From: Granulosicoccus sp947495035 | GTDB taxonomy: Bacteria; Pseudomonadota; Gammaproteobacteria; Granulosicoccales; Granulosicoccaceae | DNA: 64,000 nucleotides | Assembly: GCF_050589605.1 (NCBI RefSeq) | Contig: NZ_JBNGOO010000001.1 | Reading direction: 5' to 3' (one strand) | Shown here: one piece after another, positions 16,458-25,074 of the stretch | Numbering within the stretch: the first letter of the stretch is position 1 | How the letters are laid out: every line of letters begins with the position of its first letter | Notes under the pieces: model-generated | What the model was told of the DNA's origin: nothing | Databases searched by the model: none | Seen by the model: only the letters and a program-made list of their open reading frames with translations | Made by a program: the position numbers and the translations under genes

Positions 16458-17705
16458 TCACTCCAGCTTCAGCGTGCCCATCAGGGACGGGTTGTTCATC
16501 GTGCCGTCGACGTTGCTGCCATTGCCGGCCGGATGCTTCCAGCCCCATTTGGTATCGCGGCCACCGCCATCATCATCATCGTTCACCTGCAGCTCGAAGC
16601 CGAAGGGTGAGTCGACATTGATGCCTGCCGATGCCAGCTCGACTCTCAGTTCGTAGATGTCCTGCCGGAAGCGCGGTGTGCGCAGTCCGTCCGGACCCGC
16701 TCCCGGCCCGGTGACGAAGTCGTATTCCAGTGGCGCGGTGCTTGACGATGGACCTGACACCTCGCCGTCGAACGCGGGCTGTGTGACGTTGTCGGCCAGG
16801 GATACCGGCAGGATGCGGTGAAAGTCGTTGTCATCGTATTGTTCGAGCTTGCTGTTGTCGCCATCGATGAAGAACTCGAGACTGTCGTCCTGGGTCAGTT
16901 GCGTACCCGAATCCCGGTGGCGCTGGTTGTTGTCATCCACCAGCACCACGATGTACAGGTAGGTACCGTCATGCAGGGCAGCCCAGCGACGCAGAGGGCC
17001 GCCTGCATCGGCATTGCCGAAGTTATCGATCATCAGATTGTCGATGTACAGCGGCGCGCCACTGTTATCCGACTGTACCGCATTGGCCCATTGACCGGTC
17101 AGGGCTCCCTGTTCGTCTGTCGTTACCTCCCTGCCGTCGATCTCCGGTACATTCTCGGTCGCAATGCGGGGCACGATGACATCGACCTCGTCGACATTGC
17201 CTCCGGTCTGGCCATTGGCCACGAAGGGGTCGGTGTCGTTCTGGCGTTCCTGCAGATTGCTGCGGCCATCGGAGTCGAAATCGATGTCAGTCCGGTAGTC
17301 GCTGGTTGACAGGATTTCCACGGCACCATCGTTGCTCACCTCCAGCTGCTGGACCAGTTCGGCCAGTGGCAGGCTCTGGCCGCGGAAGTCCTCTACCCAG
17401 ACGACGGTTGCCGTGTAGGAGCGACCGGCCTCCACATTGACTTCACCGCGCCAGCTGTTGCCATTGCCGATTCGTGTCATGCTCAGGTTGGCACCATTGG
17501 AGAGCTGGATGGTGGGGCGAAGCAGGTTCATGTCCGGAACACCGGCGTTGATCAGCACATCGGGCAGGGCGATGCTCACCTGAGGGGTCGCTTCGAGAGT
17601 GACGACCGTGTCGCCGTCCGAACAGGCCGTCAGCAGCAGGCTTGTTGACAAGGCCGCCAGTGCAGTTCTGGTCATCGATATCCGGTTCATGTGTGACACT
17701 CTCAT
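16458..17705 (-). CDS. Lipoprotein with calcium-type loop and CBM9/DOMON-like domain
   Basis: This 415-aa protein starts with a lipoprotein signal (SMTRTALAALSTSLLLTAC, lipobox LTAC near residue 28). A beta-rich region follows, then a DxDxDG-type calcium loop (DFDSDGRSNLQERQNDTDPF, near 142). The C-terminal half (about residues 190-415) resembles family 9 carbohydrate-binding/DOMON beta-sandwiches: IDNLMIDNFGNADAG, LYIVVLVDDNN, DDSLEFFIDGDNS, FGFELQVNDDDDGGGRD, WGWKHP. It would be exposed at the outer membrane or periplasm and may bind a sugar or glycan. It overlaps the preceding gene by 4 bp (ATGA), so the two are coupled. The exact ligand cannot be told. Confidence 0.72.
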   Translation of the reverse strand: MRVSHMNRISMTRTALAALSTSLLLTACSDGDTVVTLEATPQVSIALPDVLINAGVPDMNLLRPTIQLSNGANLSMTRIGNGNSWRGEVNVEAGRSYTATVVWVEDFRGQSLPLAELVQQLEVSNDGAVEILSTSDYRTDIDFDSDGRSNLQERQNDTDPFVANGQTGGNVDEVDVIVPRIATENVPEIDGREVTTDEQGALTGQWANAVQSDNSGAPLYIDNLMIDNFGNADAGGPLRRWAALHDGTYLYIVVLVDDNNQRHRDSGTQLTQDDSLEFFIDGDNSKLEQYDDNDFHRILPVSLADNVTQPAFDGEVSGPSSSTAPLEYDFVTGPGAGPDGLRTPRFRQDIYELRVELASAGINVDSPFGFELQVNDDDDGGGRDTKWGWKHPAGNGSNVDGTMNNPSLMGTLKLE

Positions 17706-18337
17706 TCCAGTGTGAAAGTCAGAGGCACGATGCGAGTTTCCTCACCACTGTCACTGGCCAGGTTTGCCAGCACGCCTACAGCCAGTACGCCCAGGGTGAT
17801 CTGTACCCAGCGACGTTGCAGCAAGGGGGGTGTTGTTTCGTCGGCCTGAGACGCCGGGGTCTCAAGGGCGAGCGGTGACGAGTCTGCAGCCGGCAATGGA
17901 AAGGTGGCTTCCTTGAGCGTGCGACGGTAAGGGTCGAAGGCGAAGCCGCTGACGGTCCGGTTGCCGTTTTGATCTCCGGCCTTGACGTAGTATTCGATGG
18001 TGCGCAAGTCCAGATAGTCGGTCGGAATGGAGACGCTGTAGTAGCCGGTTTCACCGACAGGCTGCATGGGGGCTGCGGTATAGGGCAATACACCGGCGCG
18101 ACGATGATACAGGGTGACTTCCTGAAGCTCGTTATCCTCTTCCACTCGAACCGTGAATACCTGCGTCCGGTCTGCCACCACATCGTTCAGCTCTTCGACT
18201 TCGATGAGCGGCGCGGTGGTATCCGGCGACTGGGCATGGCCGGGGAGCGCGAACAGGCACAACAGCAACAGCCATGGCCAGACACCCATGCCACGCCTGG
18301 CAGTTCCTCTGCACTCTGACTTGTCTGAACCGAACAT
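17702..18337 (-). CDS. Exported Ig-like-fold protein with C-terminal membrane segment
   Basis: This 211-aa protein has a signal peptide (MGVWPWLLLLCLFALPGHAQ) and an Ig/fibronectin-like region from about residue 40 to 145, with the recurrent phrases VTLYHRRAG, GYYSVSIPTDYLDLRTIEYYV and AGDQNGN. Near the C terminus is a hydrophobic helix (WVQITLGVLAVGVLANLAS), so it is probably anchored with its Ig-like domain in the periplasm. GGAG lies 6 bp before the ATG. It is translationally coupled to the CBM9-like lipoprotein downstream, which suggests that the two act together at the envelope. I do not recognise a named family. Confidence 0.6.
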   Translation of the reverse strand: MFGSDKSECRGTARRGMGVWPWLLLLCLFALPGHAQSPDTTAPLIEVEELNDVVADRTQVFTVRVEEDNELQEVTLYHRRAGVLPYTAAPMQPVGETGYYSVSIPTDYLDLRTIEYYVKAGDQNGNRTVSGFAFDPYRRTLKEATFPLPAADSSPLALETPASQADETTPPLLQRRWVQITLGVLAVGVLANLASDSGEETRIVPLTFTLE

Positions 18338-18523
18338 GGTGTACTCCGGATGGTGGTGGCCACCAGTATACGAGAGCTGGCAGTCTGTGCCACCGACTCG
18401 GGTGCTCTTGTGTGCCGGAATCTCGGCGCTGATTTGCTGATGCGGGTAAACTTGCCGGCCTGGCGCGCCCTGGATGGCGGCCCTGACAAGTTTCCAGTGT
18501 TACCCGGGGGCGGGGAGGTCTTC

Positions 18524-19012
18524 TTGAGAAACCGATATCTGCAGCTGTGCGCATTCCTGCATCAGTCGACAATGTGGGTCTGTCTGCTGTTGCTGGTGTT
18601 GCTGCTGTGTTCCCAGATCAGCATCGTCATTCTGCGTTACTGTTTCGGTGCCGGTTTTCTGGAGCTGCAGGACTTCACGGCCTATGTCTTCGCCAGTCTG
18701 GTCACGCTCAGTATTCCGGTGGCACTGGTCATGGATCGACATGTTCGCGTGGATGTCTGGCGAGAGCATCAGTCTGCACGTCTGCGGCGGCGTATGGACA
18801 GACTGAGCGTGCTCGTATTGCTGCTGCCGGTATTTCTGCTGTGTCTCTATCTGGTCTATCCCGATATCGCCTATGCCTGGCAGATCCGGGAGGGCTCACG
18901 TGAGACCGGTGGTCTGCCGGGAGTCTACCTCGTCAAGACGCTGTTTCCACTCAGTTGCATTCTGCTGATTTTGCAGGGCGGCGCGTCATTGATGTCCGGA
19001 CAATCCAGCTGA
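18524..19012 (+). CDS. TRAP transporter small permease (DctQ family)
   Basis: This 162-aa inner-membrane protein has four hydrophobic helices (first STMWVCLLLLVLLLCSQISI, last TLFPLSCILLILQGGASLM) and the DctQ signature region FLELQDFTAYVFASLV, followed by DRHVRVDV. I chose TTG 18524 because a strong ribosome site (GGGGAGG) lies 5 bp upstream and the resulting length is normal. The frame extends upstream to 18350, but that part lacks family similarity. Its stop overlaps the large-permease start (TGATG). With the large permease it forms the membrane part of a sodium-driven TRAP importer. Confidence 0.88.
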   Translation: MRNRYLQLCAFLHQSTMWVCLLLLVLLLCSQISIVILRYCFGAGFLELQDFTAYVFASLVTLSIPVALVMDRHVRVDVWREHQSARLRRRMDRLSVLVLLLPVFLLCLYLVYPDIAYAWQIREGSRETGGLPGVYLVKTLFPLSCILLILQGGASLMSGQSS

Positions 19013-20607
19013 TGCATGCCTCCAATCCGTTTCTGATCATTCTCTTCTGCTCACTGCTGGCAGGCATCCTGTCGGGGGTGCCCGTCATGCTGGTGCTGCT
19101 GGGCGTCCCCTTGCTGGTCGCCATTGCCGGTTCACTGGCAGGCAGCTTCGATCTGAGCTTCCTGCAGGCATTTCCGCAGCGCGTCTTCGGGCTGACCGGA
19201 AATACCCTGCTGATTGCGGTACCACTGTTCATTGCCATGGGCGTGCTGCTCGAGCGCTCCCACACGGCCGAACGCATGCTGCTGGTCATGGCTCGCCTGC
19301 TGGGTGGATCTGCCAGGAGTCTGGCCTTCGCCGTGCTCATTGTCAGCGCGCTGATTGCCGCTTCCACCGGCATCATCGGCGCTACCATCGTGATGCTGGG
19401 GCTGATCAGTCTGCCGGCCATGACCCGCGCCGGCTTGCCGACCCGTCTGTCCAGCGGCCTCGTGTGTGCCTCGGGAACCCTGGGACAGATCATTCCACCC
19501 TCGGTGGTGCTGATTCTGCTGGGCGACCAGATTTCCAATACCTACCTGGAAGCGCAGCACGCGGCGGGCAACTTCGCACCAGAGCCGGTATCGGTCGCCG
19601 ATCTGTTCGCCGGAGCGCTGATACCCGGCATGTTGCTGGTCGGCCTTTACGGTCTTTATCTCGCGGTATATCTGAAGTGGCGGGGCACGGTTGTGGCACA
19701 GACGCCACCCGTTGAGGTTCAGGCCGAGACGGCAACACCGGGCATCGCCGGCGTCGGGCTGCCCGATCAGCTGACACCGGTGGTACTGCTGCAGGTGTTC
19801 CTGCCGCCGCTGCTGCTGATCCTGTCCGTGCTGGGCTCCATCCTGGCCGGTGTGGCGACGCCCACCGAGGCAGCATCCATCGGTGCTGCCGGTGCCCTGT
19901 TGCTGGCCGCCAGCAATGTCTCCGGCAAGCGTCATGTCGGCTGGCTCAATCTGTGTGTGGTCATCGCCTTGAGTCTGCTGTTGACGCTGAACGCCGTACT
20001 GCCAGGCGGCATTCGGCACCATCCGGCGGGCCTGATGGTGGCCGGTTTCATCGTTCTGCTCACGGTGGCTGGCCTCCTGGTATCCAGCGTGGCCCTGTGG
20101 CAGCGGCAGGTGTTGCAGGCCGTGCTGCGCGAAACGGTACTGGTATCCGCCATGGTCTTCGGCATCATTCTCGGTGCCTCGATGCTGTCGCTGGTCTTTC
20201 GCGGTTTCGGTGGCGACGAAATGATCGAACATCTGCTGGGTGATCTGCCCGGTGGCCAGTGGGGGACTCTGCTGGTGGTGATGCTGGTGGTCTTTCTGCT
20301 GGGCTTCGTGCTCGAATTCGTCGAGATCATCTTCATCGTGGTGCCCATCGTCGGCCCCATTCTGCTGGCCAGCGATTTTGACCCGGTCTGGATAGCCATT
20401 TTGCTGGCGCTCAATCTGCAAACCTCCTTCCTGACACCACCGTTCGGCTTTGCCCTGTTCTATTTTCGGTCGGTAGCGCCACCGTCGCTGACCACGCTGG
20501 GTATCTACCGAGCGGTGATTCCATTTGTTGTGCTTCAATTGCTTGCGCTATGCTTGGTTGCCGTGTTCCCGCAGCTGGCAACCTGGTTGCCGGAACAGTT
20601 GAGTTGA
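19012..20607 (+). CDS. TRAP transporter large permease (DctM family, extended)
   Basis: This 531-aa transport subunit carries DctM hallmarks: GVPVMLVLLGVPLL, PLFIAMGVLLERS, GTLGQIIPPSVVLILLGD and, near the C terminus, LNLQTSFLTPPFGFALFY. It is about 90 residues longer than the usual 425-450 because of a central insert (about residues 245-375) that holds extra hydrophobic helices. Longer DctM proteins of this kind are known. It is coupled to the small permease by overlap and followed 51 bp later by the binding protein. The substrate is probably an organic acid. Confidence 0.92.
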   Translation: MHASNPFLIILFCSLLAGILSGVPVMLVLLGVPLLVAIAGSLAGSFDLSFLQAFPQRVFGLTGNTLLIAVPLFIAMGVLLERSHTAERMLLVMARLLGGSARSLAFAVLIVSALIAASTGIIGATIVMLGLISLPAMTRAGLPTRLSSGLVCASGTLGQIIPPSVVLILLGDQISNTYLEAQHAAGNFAPEPVSVADLFAGALIPGMLLVGLYGLYLAVYLKWRGTVVAQTPPVEVQAETATPGIAGVGLPDQLTPVVLLQVFLPPLLLILSVLGSILAGVATPTEAASIGAAGALLLAASNVSGKRHVGWLNLCVVIALSLLLTLNAVLPGGIRHHPAGLMVAGFIVLLTVAGLLVSSVALWQRQVLQAVLRETVLVSAMVFGIILGASMLSLVFRGFGGDEMIEHLLGDLPGGQWGTLLVVMLVVFLLGFVLEFVEIIFIVVPIVGPILLASDFDPVWIAILLALNLQTSFLTPPFGFALFYFRSVAPPSLTTLGIYRAVIPFVVLQLLALCLVAVFPQLATWLPEQLS

Positions 20608-20658
20608 TCCAGCGACATCAGGCTGATTGCGTTGGCCCGATTTCCAATGAGGACCCCC

Positions 20659-21732
20659 ATGAAACGTCGTGACTTCATCAAGGCCAGCGCTGCTGGCACC
20701 GCTACATCGGCCGCATTGATCACCGGCGCGCCTGCCATTGCCCAAGGCAAGTTCGAGTGGAAGCTGCCAACCAGCTTTCCGGCCAAGGCTCCCGGAGTAG
20801 GTACCAATGTCGTCAGCTTTGCCGAGCGCGTGGCTGCGATGTCCGATGGACGCCTGACTCTCAAGGTGTTCTCCAGTGGTGAGCTGGTGCCGCCGTTTGC
20901 CGTGGAAGATGCCGTGCAACAGGGAACGGCGGAAATCGGTCATTCGACTCCCTACTATGCGGCCGGCAAGAATCCCGCCCTGCATTTCTTCAGTACCGTG
21001 CCGTTTGGCATGTCCGCCACGGAACACGCGGCCTGGTTGCGATATGGGGGCGGACAGGAGCTGTGGGACGACATCTATGCCGAACGCGGGCTCAAGCCGT
21101 TCTACTCCGGAAACAGTGGGACACAGAGCGGCGGCTGGTTCAGCAAGCCGATCAACTCGGTGGAAGACCTCAAGGGCCTGAACATGCGTATCGCCGGTCT
21201 GGGTGGAGAGGCGATGCGCGCCCTGGGTGTCAACGCTGTACTGTTGCCTCCACCGGAGATCTTCCCGGCATTCAAGTCCGGCGCCATCGACGCGGCGGAA
21301 TGGGTAGGGCCGCTGCTGGATCAGGCCTTCGGTTTGTACAAGGTTGCCAGCATCTGCTATGTACCGGCTTTTCACGAACCGGGTGCGGCCCTGGAAATCG
21401 TGGTCAACAAGGATGCCTTCGATGAACTGCCGGCCGATCTGCAGGCCATCGTGGCCAGCGCGGCGGAAGCCACTTCCGCAGAGACCCTGGCACAGTTCGA
21501 TTACTTCAATACACAGGCCATGGGACAGCTTCGCGGTGAAGGCGTGGAATTCCTGGAATTTCCCGAAGAGGTTGTCGATGCGCTGAAGGTCGCCTCGGCG
21601 GATGTCATCAACAAGCTGGCCGAAGAGAATGAAGGCTTCAAGACTGTCATGGACAGCTATATGGCCTTCCTGGACCCTGCCATCGAGTACGCCAACCTCA
21701 TGCAAGGCGCGATGTTCAGGCAGCGGTCCTGA
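20659..21732 (+). CDS. TRAP transporter periplasmic binding protein (DctP/DctP7 family), Tat-type signal
   Basis: This 357-aa solute receptor begins MKRRDFIKASAAG, a twin-arginine (Tat) motif followed by a hydrophobic stretch and APAIAQ cleavage region. The mature protein starts FEWKLPTSFPAK and includes the family regions EDLKGLNMRIAGLGGEAMRALGV and GAIDAAEWVGPLLD (the acid-binding helix region). ATG 20659 has GAGG upstream; the longer TTG frame is less likely. Gene order is Q-M-P. The GAIDAAEW segment is typical of DctP relatives binding 2-oxo or hydroxy acids. Export by Tat suggests it folds before transport. Confidence 0.9.
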   Translation: MKRRDFIKASAAGTATSAALITGAPAIAQGKFEWKLPTSFPAKAPGVGTNVVSFAERVAAMSDGRLTLKVFSSGELVPPFAVEDAVQQGTAEIGHSTPYYAAGKNPALHFFSTVPFGMSATEHAAWLRYGGGQELWDDIYAERGLKPFYSGNSGTQSGGWFSKPINSVEDLKGLNMRIAGLGGEAMRALGVNAVLLPPPEIFPAFKSGAIDAAEWVGPLLDQAFGLYKVASICYVPAFHEPGAALEIVVNKDAFDELPADLQAIVASAAEATSAETLAQFDYFNTQAMGQLRGEGVEFLEFPEEVVDALKVASADVINKLAEENEGFKTVMDSYMAFLDPAIEYANLMQGAMFRQRS

Positions 21733-21733
21733 G

Positions 21734-23995
21734 GTGCCCGTGCGTTTCGGGCGCCTGCTGAATCCCCGCTCGATCGCCGTGGTCGGCGGTCAGTGGGCAG
21801 AGTCTGTCATCACGCAATGCCGTCAGGCCGGGTTCGATGGCGAGGTCTGGCCGGTGCACCCGCGTCGCAATCGCCTGGCCGGTGAGCCCTGTTATGCCAG
21901 CCTCGATGATCTGCCCGGGGTGCCCGACGCCACCTTCATTGCCGTCAACAACGAGCAGACCATCGAGCTGGTTGCCTCTCTGGCAGCTGCAGGCGCCGGT
22001 GGTGCCATCTGTTTCGCCACCGGGTTCGGTGAGCGTGCAGCGCTGGATCGCGATGCCGAAGCGCGACAGAGGCGTCTGACCGAAGCGGCGGGAGACATGC
22101 CGCTCATCGGTCCGAACAGCTATGGACTGCTGAACTACCTGGATGGCATCTCGTTGTGGCCGGACCAGCATGGTGGCAAGGCTGTCGAGCGTGGGGTGGC
22201 AGTGATCACTCAGTCGTCCAACATCGCCATCAATCTGAGCATGCAGCGGCGCGGCCTGCCGCTGGCCTATCTGATCACGGCCGGCAATCAGGCGCAGACC
22301 ACTCTGGCAGAGTTGGCGGCATCGGTACTGGAGGATGACCGGGTGACAGCTCTGGGTCTGCACATCGAGGGTTTTTCCGACATTCGCGCCTTTGAATCCC
22401 TGGCTGGCCGTGCTCGTGCCATGGGCAAGCGGATCGTGGTGTTGAAGACCGGAGTGACATCGCTGGCACGGGCCGCGCTGATGTCTCATACCCGTTCGCT
22501 GTCAGGCGATGATGCGGCTGCCAGTGCCTTCATCGAACGGCTGGGCCTGCTGCGTTCCAGAGGCATCGGTGAGTTCATCGAAACCCTGAAAGTGCTGCAT
22601 CTGCCGCGCAAGGTGGGCGGCTATCGCGTGCTGTCCATGACCAGTTCCGGCGGGGAAGCGGCACTGGTGGGAGATTTCGGTGCCAATCAGGGGTTGCAGT
22701 TCCCGCGGCTGGATGACGACCAGAAGATTGCCCTCAAACAGGTGCTCGGTGGTGAGGTGGCCCTGGCCAATCCACTGGATTATCACATGGCCATTCGCGA
22801 TGACCGAGTGGCCATGGAACGGATGGTTGTCGCCATGCTGCAGTGTCATGAACCGCCGCCCAGTGCCACGATATCGGCCAATGATCAGTTCCCGTCACCG
22901 GCCGATGTGGCCTTGCTGGTGCTGGATTTTCCACGTTCGGATCGTTGTGATCAAGACTCCTGGCAGCAGGCACTGGATGCTTTCCTATCAGCCAGTCAGC
23001 ACTGGCAGGGAGTGCGTGCCGTGATTGCCACACTGGCGGAAAACATGCCGGAGGAGATCGTCGAGGCTCTGTTTCGACAGGATGTGGTTGCCCTGTGCGG
23101 TCTCAATGATGGCCTGCGGGCGCTGGCCAATGCCGGCTGGCTGGACATGGCCGACAGCACCGAGTCGCCGCTGCCGGTGTGGTTGCCGGACAATCCGGAC
23201 GTCTCGTTCAAGGCCGCGGCACTGTCTCTTGTCGAAGGTGCGGGTGCGGAACGTTCCGGCAGAAGTGCCCGGCGTGCCAGTCAGGAAGCCTGGGGTCTGG
23301 TGCACAGCGCGGTCACCGGTCGACAGCCGCCGCGTCAACTGGATGAGAGTACCGCCAAGCGCTGGCTCAACCGTTTTGGTATCAGTGTGCCGGTGAGTGT
23401 GCGCCTGTCCTTCGCCGATGTGCGCTCTTCACTGAGTCTGAGTCGCGCACTGGACAAGGCATCACCGGCGTTCAGCTACCCGGTGGTTGCCAAGAGTCTG
23501 GGGGTTTTGCACAAGAGTGATGCCAATGCCATTGCGCTGGCCATCGGTAACCGGCGCGAGCTGGAACGCGCGATTCGCGAAATGGATTGTGAGGGCGGTT
23601 GCCTGATCGAAGAGCAGGTGGACGGTGCCGTGGTGGAGTTGCTGGTCAGCGTGGTGCAGGACCCGGTACATGGTCTGTTGATGACCATCGGTGCCGGTGG
23701 TGTGGCAACCGAAGTGCTGGCCGACACCGTGCATTGCCTGATACCGGCAACACGTGCCGAGTTCGATCGCCGCATCGATCGTCTGCGCTGCGCCCCTTTG
23801 CTCAACGGATTTCGCAACCGCGCAGCCGTGGATCGCGACCGATTGCTGGATACGCTGGAATCCGTTCAGCAGGCGGCTTTGCAACTGGGCGAACGGCTGG
23901 TGGAGCTGGAGATCAATCCTCTGCTGTGCAGCGCCGAGACTTGCACCGCTGTGGATGCCTTCGTCGCTGTACGCGGCTCCAATCTGCCTGGCTGA
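21734..23995 (+). CDS. ADP-forming acyl-CoA synthetase (acetate-CoA ligase family, fused alpha-beta)
   Basis: This protein of about 753 aa combines the modules of NDP-forming acyl-CoA synthetases. An N-terminal CoA-binding domain starts RFGRLLNPRSIAVVGG and contains GPNSYGLLNY. A succinyl-CoA-ligase-like domain carries the probable phospho-His in MSHTRSLSGDDAA. A C-terminal ATP-grasp domain shows TAKRWLNRFGI, YPVVAKSLGVLHKSD, GAGGVATEVLAD and LVELEINPLL. It converts a carboxylic acid, CoA and ATP to acyl-CoA and ADP (or the reverse). GTG 21734 directly follows the dctP stop; GTG 21740 is possible. Its place at the end of the TRAP operon suggests it activates the acid imported by that transporter. 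Confidence 0.87.
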   Translation: MPVRFGRLLNPRSIAVVGGQWAESVITQCRQAGFDGEVWPVHPRRNRLAGEPCYASLDDLPGVPDATFIAVNNEQTIELVASLAAAGAGGAICFATGFGERAALDRDAEARQRRLTEAAGDMPLIGPNSYGLLNYLDGISLWPDQHGGKAVERGVAVITQSSNIAINLSMQRRGLPLAYLITAGNQAQTTLAELAASVLEDDRVTALGLHIEGFSDIRAFESLAGRARAMGKRIVVLKTGVTSLARAALMSHTRSLSGDDAAASAFIERLGLLRSRGIGEFIETLKVLHLPRKVGGYRVLSMTSSGGEAALVGDFGANQGLQFPRLDDDQKIALKQVLGGEVALANPLDYHMAIRDDRVAMERMVVAMLQCHEPPPSATISANDQFPSPADVALLVLDFPRSDRCDQDSWQQALDAFLSASQHWQGVRAVIATLAENMPEEIVEALFRQDVVALCGLNDGLRALANAGWLDMADSTESPLPVWLPDNPDVSFKAAALSLVEGAGAERSGRSARRASQEAWGLVHSAVTGRQPPRQLDESTAKRWLNRFGISVPVSVRLSFADVRSSLSLSRALDKASPAFSYPVVAKSLGVLHKSDANAIALAIGNRRELERAIREMDCEGGCLIEEQVDGAVVELLVSVVQDPVHGLLMTIGAGGVATEVLADTVHCLIPATRAEFDRRIDRLRCAPLLNGFRNRAAVDRDRLLDTLESVQQAALQLGERLVELEINPLLCSAETCTAVDAFVAVRGSNLPG

Positions 23996-24075
23996 TGTCC
24001 GGTCAGGGCGGTCGGGGTCTCGGCGTGGCCAGCACTGCCACATGGCAATGCTGGTGAGATTCTTCCCTTTGGAAG

Positions 24076-24546
24076 CTACGACGACGGCAGGTCGTCGTGG
24101 CTGTCGCCCAGCAGAAAGCGGGGCCCGGCGCCGAGCCCCGTCGCTCGATCATCCGGGTTGTACAGGCGACAACGAGCCAGCGACAGGCAGCCACAACCGA
24201 TGCAGCCGGTCAACTTTTCCCGCAGCTGTTGCAACCCTTCGATCCTGCGATCGATATCCCGGGCAAAGTGTCTGCTGAGGCGTTCCCAGTCGCGTTTCGT
24301 CGGCGTCCGTGAATCGGGCAATGTCGCCAGAGCTTCGCGAATCTCTGCCAGGGAGAACCCCAGATTCTGCGAAATCTTCACGAAGGCCAGGCGGCGTATG
24401 CTGCTGCGCTGGAAGCGTCTCTGGCCACCGTCATTGCGCAGGGAGCTGAGCAAGCCTTCGGCTTCGTAGAATCGGATGGCGGTCACCGTCATATCGGCGC
24501 GCTTTGCCAGTTCGCCGATGGAGAGGGCATCTGCTGCCTTTTTCAT
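24076..24546 (-). CDS. soxR: Redox-sensitive activator SoxR (MerR family, 2Fe-2S)
   Basis: This 156-aa MerR-family regulator has the winged-helix N terminus (LSIGELAKRADMTVTAIRFY), a dimerization helix, and a cysteine cluster CIGCGCLSLARC at residues 115-126. That cluster has the exact CX2CXCX5C pattern that holds the SoxR 2Fe-2S centre. SoxR is oxidised by redox-cycling compounds and then distorts promoters with overlong spacers. It is divergent from the VOC gene and the shared 90-bp gap holds a SoxR-box promoter. No soxS is present, as usual outside enterics. Confidence 0.96.
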   Translation of the reverse strand: MKKAADALSIGELAKRADMTVTAIRFYEAEGLLSSLRNDGGQRRFQRSSIRRLAFVKISQNLGFSLAEIREALATLPDSRTPTKRDWERLSRHFARDIDRRIEGLQQLREKLTGCIGCGCLSLARCRLYNPDDRATGLGAGPRFLLGDSHDDLPSS

Positions 24547-24572
24547 GTTCCTTACTGCTCCGAAAATGATGC

Positions 24573-24603
24573 TTGACCTCTACCTTACTTGAGGTATTAG
24601 CCT
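24573..24603 (+). promoter_or_regulatory. SoxR box within a MerR-type promoter
   Basis: The dyad CCTCTACCTTACTTGAGG (24577-24594) matches the E. coli soxS SoxR box (CCTC, 10 bp, GAGG, with ACTTGAGG identical). It sits between a -35 hexamer TTGACC (24573-24578) and a -10-like TAGCCT (24598-24603) with a 19-bp spacer, the overlong spacing that MerR-type activators correct. The promoter reads toward the VOC gene and the site may also autoregulate soxR. Confidence 0.85.
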
Positions 24604-24636
24604 GTCAGTTCACATCAGGCAAGGAAACATCAGGAC

Positions 24637-25029
24637 ATGAACGAATCCGTACTGGAACACATCAATCTGACGGTCCCCGATCCACAAGCCACGGCCGATC
24701 TGTTGTGCGAGTTGTTCGGCTGGCATGTCCGCTGGCAGGGGGAGGCCAAGAACGCTGGCTTCACGATACATGTGGGTGGACATGGTTCATATCTGGCTCT
24801 GTACCGACATCAGGATATGGCCGTCGATGCGACGCAAAGCCATTACCGGCAGCACGGACTGAATCACGTCGGTATCGTCGTGGATAATCTGGATGCTGCC
24901 GAGAAGCGCGTTATCGAACGCGGTCTGGAGCCGCACTCGCACGCCGACTATGAACCGGGTCGACGCTTCTATTTCCATGATGAGGATGGCCTGGAGTTCG
25001 AGGTCATCTCCTACGCTGCGGATGCTTGA
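24637..25029 (+). CDS. VOC (glyoxalase/dioxygenase fold) protein, probable SoxR target
   Basis: This 130-aa single-domain vicinal-oxygen-chelate protein has two beta-alpha-beta-beta-beta halves. The first opens LEHINLTVPDPQATADLL and the second holds GLNHVGIVVDNLD and FYFHDEDGLEFEVISY. The metal positions expected in the fold are His9 (LEHINL), His71 or a neighbour, and Glu near the C terminus (EFEVI). A SoxR-box promoter precedes it, so it is likely induced by redox-cycling compounds, perhaps to detoxify a quinone, aldehyde or antibiotic. The reaction cannot be assigned. Confidence 0.85.
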   Translation: MNESVLEHINLTVPDPQATADLLCELFGWHVRWQGEAKNAGFTIHVGGHGSYLALYRHQDMAVDATQSHYRQHGLNHVGIVVDNLDAAEKRVIERGLEPHSHADYEPGRRFYFHDEDGLEFEVISYAADA

Positions 25030-25046
25030 GTTCGCTTGCAGAATCG

Positions 25047-25069
25047 GTGGAGGGCTGGCAGCCCTCCAC
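25047..25069. terminator. Stem-loop between convergent VOC and urtE genes
   Basis: A perfect inverted repeat pairs gtggagggct with agccctccac around a 3-base loop. It lies in the 45-bp gap between the ends of two convergent genes, where it could stop or protect either transcript. No long U-run follows. Confidence 0.6.
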
Positions 25070-25074
25070 GGCGA

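Noticed and set aside
16235..16548. Minus-strand frames reading the heptamer array as a Leu-Leu-Thr-His-Tyr-Ser repeat protein
   Set aside because: A heptamer gives the same open peptide cycle in every minus frame, so openness is an artefact of the repeat.
19132..20538. 468-codon minus-strand frame opposite the TRAP large permease
   Set aside because: Antisense, Gln/His-rich, no recognisable domain.
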